This document shows positions 59,276 through 64,000 of a DNA stretch of 64,000 bases, piece by piece; the stretch's first letter is position 1, and each line of letters starts with the position of its first letter. Position numbers and translations under genes: made by a program. The DNA is from JAYRGC01 sp041908065 (GTDB taxonomy: Bacteria > Pseudomonadota > Alphaproteobacteria > UBA9219): NCBI GenBank assembly GCA_041908065.1, contig JAYRGC010000050.1:70652-134651 (forward strand). Direction: 5' to 3'. A model generated the notes under the pieces. That model was not told the origin of the DNA. It saw nothing but the letters and a program-made list of their open reading frames with translations, and did no database searches.

Positions 59276-59538
59276 GGCTCTTACGCAAAACGGGTAGGTA
59301 ATTTTGCATCCAAAAGCAACAGCAAGCGCACTGTCATTGCGAAGTTACGGCCAAAGGCCGTCATTATTAAGTCTACGGCCAAAGGCCGTCATTGCAAGCG
59401 TCGCCCTTGCGATGCGAAGCAATCCAGAGTCGTGGAGCAATGGCTCTGGATTGCTTCGCCGCCAAGGGGCGGCTCGCAATGACGGCACTTGCTGCCGTTA
59501 TCGGCTGTAAAAACACCCGCCCATTTCGGGCAAGAGCC
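59276..59538. repeat. MITE-like element with terminal inverted repeats
   Basis: 263 bp. The left end GGCTCTTACGCAAAACGGGT and the right end (inverse GGCTCTTGCCCGAAATGGGC) are imperfect inverted repeats. Inside are two copies of ttacggccaaaggccgtcat (one as tctacggccaaagg) and the gcaatccag/ctggattgc core. The left end begins 3 bp after the ccmG stop, the right end 9 bp from the chemoreceptor stop. Confidence 0.85.
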
Positions 59539-59546
59539 GAACCGGA

Positions 59547-60935
59547 TTATTTCTTGGAGTCAAGCTCGCCCAATATCCGCAAGACTTCTTGCGACGCTTC
59601 CTCGACCTTGGTGATCTCTTCCAGTGCGCCAACGAAATTGCCTTCGTTATAGAGCCGCGCCACTTCTTTTCCGTGCGCGTGGACTTCGCTGTGAGGATTT
59701 ACCAGCCCGGGGAACGACGGATGGTTGCGATAACAATCGTCCTTGACGGAATCGTACCATTTTCCGAGGCGACATTGATGGTGATCCGCCAATTCCTCCA
59801 CCTTCAAGGTTTCCTTGCCAACCATCATGTTGACTAAGCGTTTTTTCCATATGACGTGATCCGATTTCGCCAGTTTGATAACCTTGTTGGGCACTTCGAC
59901 CTTGGCCAATTCGGAAATGTGGATACTAACCAGTTTTTCGACCTTGCCCATAGAATCCACTATGTTTTCTATGCTGGCCACGTTGTTTTTAGCCCGTTCC
60001 GCTATGTCAGTTATGCCGGACGCGACCTCCTGCGAGGCTTGCGCCTGCTGCGACAGGATGCCGGATATTTGGACGGTGTTCTTTTTGACCTCGGAGATTT
60101 TCGCTTGGATATCGGACATGTTTTTGCCGACTTCGCCCATAGCCTGCTGCCCTTCGTTCACTTCCGACAGGCTGCGTTGCATCTGCGAAGTGATTTCATG
60201 CATTTCGGCCTGCAATTGCTCGACCACAGTGTCGATGCCGGTGGTGGCGTCGGTGGTTTGCTTGGAAAGCGTCTTCACTTCGGAGGCGACTACGGCGAAT
60301 CCGCGTCCGGCTTCTCCGGCGCGGGCGGCCTCGATGGTGGCGTTCAGGGCAAGTAAATTGGTCTGATGCGCGATGCGTTTTATGTTGTCGGCGATGCTGG
60401 AAATCTTGCGAGAAAATTCGCTGAACTTAGCTACCTGCTTCACGGTCTGCTCTACCGATTCCACGATTCTTTCCATCTTTTCGACGGCCGATGACGTGGC
60501 CGAACTTCCCTGCTGGCTGGCGCGATCCGCCTCCTCCGCCTGAACGGCGATGTTTTCGCCGTAGCTGTTTATCTCAGTGACCGATGCCACCATTTCCTCG
60601 GCGGCGGCGGCGATGGAGTTCACCTGATCGCTGACTTTTCGCACGTCCGTCAACATGCGGGCGGCGAACACCGAAGTTTCGTTCGCCTCGATCGACATGC
60701 TGACGGTGTTATCCAGCTCGTGCAGCGTGTCTTCGCGCAATTTTTGCACCAAATTGCGGATGGCCGCGGAAACGGGGTCGTTTCCTTCCGGTTCGGCGAT
60801 GTAGTTGCCGGATATTATCGTCTCCAGCCCCTTTACGACCATATTCATGCAATCCGCGGTCGGAACCTTATTCGGCGCGTCTTGCCCGTTTTCATCGTTC
60901 GACGCCTGCTGTTTGGTTTTGGCGAAAGAAAACAT
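59547..60935 (-). CDS. Soluble methyl-accepting chemotaxis protein with CZB domain
   Basis: 462 residues from the ATG at 60935 (GGAG nine bases before). No transmembrane helix is visible. A short N-terminal part (residues 1-70) is followed by the signalling domain with HQTNLLALNATIEAARAGEA and a C-terminal CZB domain: DHVIWKKRLVNMM, HHQCRLGKWYDSV and NPHSEVHAHGKEV provide the His/Cys zinc site. It is the third receptor of the window, and the second with CZB. Confidence 0.92.
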   Translation of the reverse strand: MFSFAKTKQQASNDENGQDAPNKVPTADCMNMVVKGLETIISGNYIAEPEGNDPVSAAIRNLVQKLREDTLHELDNTVSMSIEANETSVFAARMLTDVRKVSDQVNSIAAAAEEMVASVTEINSYGENIAVQAEEADRASQQGSSATSSAVEKMERIVESVEQTVKQVAKFSEFSRKISSIADNIKRIAHQTNLLALNATIEAARAGEAGRGFAVVASEVKTLSKQTTDATTGIDTVVEQLQAEMHEITSQMQRSLSEVNEGQQAMGEVGKNMSDIQAKISEVKKNTVQISGILSQQAQASQEVASGITDIAERAKNNVASIENIVDSMGKVEKLVSIHISELAKVEVPNKVIKLAKSDHVIWKKRLVNMMVGKETLKVEELADHHQCRLGKWYDSVKDDCYRNHPSFPGLVNPHSEVHAHGKEVARLYNEGNFVGALEEITKVEEASQEVLRILGELDSKK

Positions 60936-61005
60936 GTTTCTTGTCTCCGCTCGGATGGGGGGCGTTAGGGTAAAACGCCGATGTTTAAGGAAAGAACAGG
61001 GAAGC

Positions 61006-61023
61006 AAAAAAAAGGGGGGGGGG
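61006..61023. other. Homopolymer junction A8-G10 upstream of proA
   Basis: Eight A residues are directly followed by ten G residues in the divergent gap between the chemoreceptor and proA (60936-61219). The stretch after it is G+T rich (tagagtgtggtgggtgttgg). Such tracts can slip and vary promoter spacing, or reflect a sequencing/assembly problem. The remaining gap holds the upstream region of proA and no gene. Confidence 0.6.
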
Positions 61024-61219
61024 TAGAGTGTGGTGGGTGTTGGGGTAGAAAAAACAAACCGCCGATGCGCCGGAGAATCGGCGCAAGCAGCGTAGCATAA
61101 CTACGCCGTTTAGGCTATCAGGAGTCCGTTTTTCACGCAAACGAAGTTTGTCGGTCTGAATTACAAATCCATCGCCGGTGTGATAAATTCGCGATCCAGT
61201 CGACAAAGGATAAAAACAG

Positions 61220-62482
61220 ATGGCCGATACTATCGCAGCAACCATGCTTGAATTAGGTCGCAAATCCAGAAAAGCTGCGGAAATACTTAAAGCTTCCGCC
61301 GCGTCGATTCGCGATTGCGCGCTTTTGGCCGCCGCCGCCGAAATAACCTGCGCCGCCGAAACAATATTGGGAGCCAACGCCAAGGACATGGCTTCCGCCA
61401 AGGCGGGGGGGATTTCCGCCGCGCAGCTTGATAGGCTGAAACTGGACGAGGAAAGAATCCTAGCCATGGTCTCCGGCATCAAGGCGGTGGCCGCGCTGAG
61501 CGATCCCGTGGGAAAGGTTTCCGCCGAATGGGGCGTTCCCAGCGGTTTGCACATAAAGCGAGTAAGCGTGCCTTTGGGGGTGATAGGCGTCATCTACGAA
61601 AGCCGCCCCAACGTCACTGCGGACGCGGCGGCTTTGTGCGTCAAATCCGGCAACGCCTGCCTCTTGCGCCCGGGAACGGAAAGTTTCTCCAGCGCGACAG
61701 CCATAGCCGAGGCTTTCCGGCGCGGCTTGGCCAAGGGCGGCTTGCCCGAAGCGGCGGTGGCGATGGTCCCTTCTCCCGACCGCGCTTTGGTGGGGGAGAT
61801 GTTGCGAATGCGCGAGTGGATCGACGTGATAATACCGCGCGGCGGAAAGTCGCTGATTTCCCGCGTGTGGGAAGAAAGCCGCGTTCCGGTTTTGGCGCAT
61901 CTGGACGGCAACTGCCACGTCTATATCGACAAGGCCGCCGATCCGGAAAAAGCGCGGCGCGTGGCGATGAACTCGAAAATGCGCCGCACCGGCATCTGCG
62001 GCGCGGCGGAAACTATGTTGGTGGACAGGGCTTTTCCCCCCGCCGATTTCGCGGTTTTAATGCGCGATCTGCTGGACGTCGGATGCGAAGTCAGAGGATG
62101 CGCGGCGACGTTGAGCGCGGATCCGCGCGTCAAACCGGCTTCCGAATCCGACTGGGACACCGAATATTTGGACGCGGTAATCGCCGTCAAGGTGGTGGAC
62201 GGAGTGGACGCGGCCATAAGGCACATCGAACGCCACGGTTCCCATCATACCGACAGCATAGTGACCGAAGACGACGCGGCGGCGGAAAAGTTCCTGCGCG
62301 AAGTAGACAGCGCGATAGTAATGCGTAACGCCTCGACCCAATTCGCGGACGGCGGCGAGTTCGGCATGGGCGCGGAAATAGGAATCGCCACCGGACGCCT
62401 TCATGCGCGAGGCCCCGTGGGCTTGGAGCAGTTGAACACGTTCAAATACGTGGTCATCGGCGACGGGCATATCCGCAAGTGA
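61220..62482 (+). CDS. proA: Gamma-glutamyl phosphate reductase
   Basis: 420 residues. The NAD(P)-binding fold with VPLGVIGVIYESRPNVTADA and the catalytic cysteine in MRRTGICGAAETMLVD, then GSHHTDSIVTED. It reduces gamma-glutamyl phosphate in proline synthesis. AAGGAT lies eight bases before the ATG. proB is not adjacent. Confidence 0.96.
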   Translation: MADTIAATMLELGRKSRKAAEILKASAASIRDCALLAAAAEITCAAETILGANAKDMASAKAGGISAAQLDRLKLDEERILAMVSGIKAVAALSDPVGKVSAEWGVPSGLHIKRVSVPLGVIGVIYESRPNVTADAAALCVKSGNACLLRPGTESFSSATAIAEAFRRGLAKGGLPEAAVAMVPSPDRALVGEMLRMREWIDVIIPRGGKSLISRVWEESRVPVLAHLDGNCHVYIDKAADPEKARRVAMNSKMRRTGICGAAETMLVDRAFPPADFAVLMRDLLDVGCEVRGCAATLSADPRVKPASESDWDTEYLDAVIAVKVVDGVDAAIRHIERHGSHHTDSIVTEDDAAAEKFLREVDSAIVMRNASTQFADGGEFGMGAEIGIATGRLHARGPVGLEQLNTFKYVVIGDGHIRK

Positions 62483-62533
62483 CGACGGTTGTTTTTCGTC
62501 CGGACATCGTCACCGCTGAAATACCCTGATCTT

Positions 62534-63499
62534 TTATCCCGCCGGCGTAAAAGTCGGACGCTTCCGACGCGCGGCCAACGGCGGTAAAAGGCAAGGCGCG
62601 ACGAGATGTGAAACTTGAGACTGAGCGGCGGATGCCGGAGACGTCATGGCCGCGACGGCAGCCCTGAAAATGCGTAGGCGTTGGCGGCGGGCGAGGATGC
62701 GTTTGGTTCGGGATCTCGCCAGTTCCCTGTAAATCTCGGGGCGGGCGGAAAGCGGAGCGTTGCTCCAGAGCCTCTCTTGCTTGTCGAGGCGATACAGCTC
62801 CAACCTGTCCAGATAATCGGCGTAGTCGCTGGCCTTGCGGGTGTTGTAGGCGTAAAGCCATCTTTCGCGCAGCTCGCTTAAACAAATCCGGTCGTAAACT
62901 TCCTCCAGCCCCTTGCGGGCGTAAAGGGCGCGGAAAACCCTTATGGGAACCAGATTGACGCTTTCGATGTCCTTGTTGTCCAACAGCTCCTCGATCAGCT
63001 TTTTGGCCTGCGAAGGAACATTAGCGCGGTCGCACAAGCACGGAATTTCGGTTTGATAGAATATGCGCCCGCGTTCCGCCCCGCATACCGCCGTTTTCAC
63101 ATGCCCCTTCGCCGCCCGCATGAACAACGCGGAGACGAAAGATATGATTTGCTTGGCTTCGGAATCGATGAGCTCATCTTTATCCGCCGCACGCAATTCA
63201 GTATGAACAGAGCGCAACCATCCATACAAATCGTTTTCGACGAAAAGGTATCTTCCTATTGGGGTGTTATCTAAAATAACCGCCCGCCAGCTTAATTCCC
63301 TTATTTGCTTGAGCGCGCGAGTTTGGTTTTTCTTTTTTATTCCGGCTAGTTGATTCATAAATTTTACATTCGGGCCAGAATAAAGCTGGATTTGCCCATC
63401 GTTCGGAAAGGCTTTGGCCAATCCGCCGAGGCGATCGACCTCTTCCATGACAAGAGCAATTATGCCCTCAGGCGTTGTGCGTCCGGAAAACATGGCCAT
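62534..63499 (-). CDS. Unknown 321-residue protein
   Basis: Begins MAMFSGRTTPEGIIALVMEE. The body is helical with many charged residues and a basic C-terminal part (RSRTKRILARRQRLRIFRAA). No signal peptide or transmembrane segment. No family recognised. It lies 15 bp after the next gene's stop on the same strand, so both share a transcript. The C-terminal 35 residues are low-complexity. Confidence 0.65.
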   Translation of the reverse strand: MAMFSGRTTPEGIIALVMEEVDRLGGLAKAFPNDGQIQLYSGPNVKFMNQLAGIKKKNQTRALKQIRELSWRAVILDNTPIGRYLFVENDLYGWLRSVHTELRAADKDELIDSEAKQIISFVSALFMRAAKGHVKTAVCGAERGRIFYQTEIPCLCDRANVPSQAKKLIEELLDNKDIESVNLVPIRVFRALYARKGLEEVYDRICLSELRERWLYAYNTRKASDYADYLDRLELYRLDKQERLWSNAPLSARPEIYRELARSRTKRILARRQRLRIFRAAVAAMTSPASAAQSQVSHLVAPCLLPPLAARRKRPTFTPAG

Positions 63500-63514
63500 T
63501 GCCAGGCCGTATAA

Positions 63515-63931
63515 TTAAATAGCAGGCTGGATACCGGCTCTTCTTTTCCGCGTTGGCTTTTCATCCAACAAACGTGGGGTAAAGTTAATCCCCTGTTCGT
63601 TGAAATAACGCACTAATGCCTTGTAATCATCATCAGTAACGCGGCCTTTACTGGATGAAAAAAATGTGATTTTTGCCTGCGAGTAGGCGTGAGTAGAGCG
63701 ATCTCTCACTATCTTGTATTTCACATAAACAAACGCAGAAGATGACAGATCGTATCTACCATCGCACCGATGTAAAAAAACTGAACGAATATTACCGTAC
63801 GCGTCAACAACATCAGCCACCAATCCTTGCGAATCAGCAGTTTCATCTACCAATTTTATTTTATACCCGTCATCAGCCACGGCGAAGAATCCTAAAACCT
63901 TGCGAACGGTGGAAACTATGAAAGCGAGCAT
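63515..63931 (-). CDS. Unknown 138-residue protein
   Basis: TAGGAGGAAGAT immediately before the ATG gives it an excellent ribosome site. The N-terminus MLAFIVSTVRKVLGFFAV is amphipathic or weakly hydrophobic; the rest is a mixed, lysine-rich domain (KYKIVRDRSTHAYSQAKITF). No family recognised. It is the first gene of a pair with 62534-63499; 63932-64000 contains its upstream region only. Confidence 0.7.
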   Translation of the reverse strand: MLAFIVSTVRKVLGFFAVADDGYKIKLVDETADSQGLVADVVDAYGNIRSVFLHRCDGRYDLSSSAFVYVKYKIVRDRSTHAYSQAKITFFSSSKGRVTDDDYKALVRYFNEQGINFTPRLLDEKPTRKRRAGIQPAI

Positions 63932-64000
63932 ATCTTCCTCCTATGGGTTAGAGCAATTATTTTCGTTTATGTTCCGTTAACCAATATAATCCGCCGTTAT

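Overview
The window is chromosomal DNA of an alphaproteobacterium, most likely related to the Rhodospirillales or neighbouring orders. The evidence is a set of alphaproteobacterial marker families: a GcrA-type regulator, a DUF2336 protein, a mitofilin-like plus HemY pair behind hemC-hemD, an ELM1-family protein and PurS. Several chemoreceptors carry CZB or globin sensor modules. There are no rRNA genes and no CRISPR array. Two intact tRNA genes are present, Pro(GGG) and Leu(GAG).

Positions 1 to about 12.26 kb are the right part of an integrated genomic island. Its right boundary is a 45-nt 3' fragment of a tRNA-Thr(CGT) gene at 12217-12261, next to a tyrosine integrase whose C-terminus carries an excisionase-like helix-turn-helix. 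The left boundary lies outside the window. The cargo has four parts. (i) A low-G+C phosphonate biosynthesis operon (HAD hydrolase, PEP mutase, phosphonopyruvate decarboxylase, an aspartate-carbamoyltransferase homologue and a cut-off gene). (ii) A tightly overlapping operon of five small genes including an XRE regulator and a Nudix-like protein. (iii) A four-gene operon of small unknown proteins ending in an XRE/TrmB-like regulator. (iv) A divergent pair coding an XRE/TrmB-like regulator and an EgtD-like methyltransferase. Three small proteins of the island (7308-7601, 7623-7955, 10121-10405) are paralogues of each other. The pairing of phosphonate genes with an apparently complete aspartate carbamoyltransferase is the most attractive candidate for an undescribed pathway.

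From 12.3 kb on the window is higher-G+C core genome: a TerC-family protein, der, purC-purS, a WXXGXW-type lipoprotein with a YceI protein, a polysaccharide deacetylase, a PAS protein coupled to a CZB chemoreceptor, pgeF, recG, hemC-hemD with two membrane partners, a PAS/HD-GYP protein with no catalytic ligands left, argF, two nucleotide-sugar genes, a ROK kinase, clpX-clpP, a globin-coupled chemoreceptor with a CheY-like protein, an Lrp regulator and gltX.

Positions 47.4-52.9 kb hold a block of type IVB (Dot/Icm) secretion genes in the order IcmL-like, IcmL, IcmK/DotH, IcmE/DotG, IcmG/DotF. This matches the Legionella icmM-L-K-E-G order. It is followed by an outer-membrane barrel gene with a clear terminator. 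The rest of the apparatus is not in the window. The right end holds lipB, zapE, ccmF-ccmG, a soluble CZB chemoreceptor, proA and two unknown genes.

Almost every longer intergenic gap between 13 and 60 kb contains a copy of one repeat family (arms ending in gcaatccag / ctggattgc, often with long terminal inverted repeats), so these gaps are mostly MITE-like DNA rather than missed genes.
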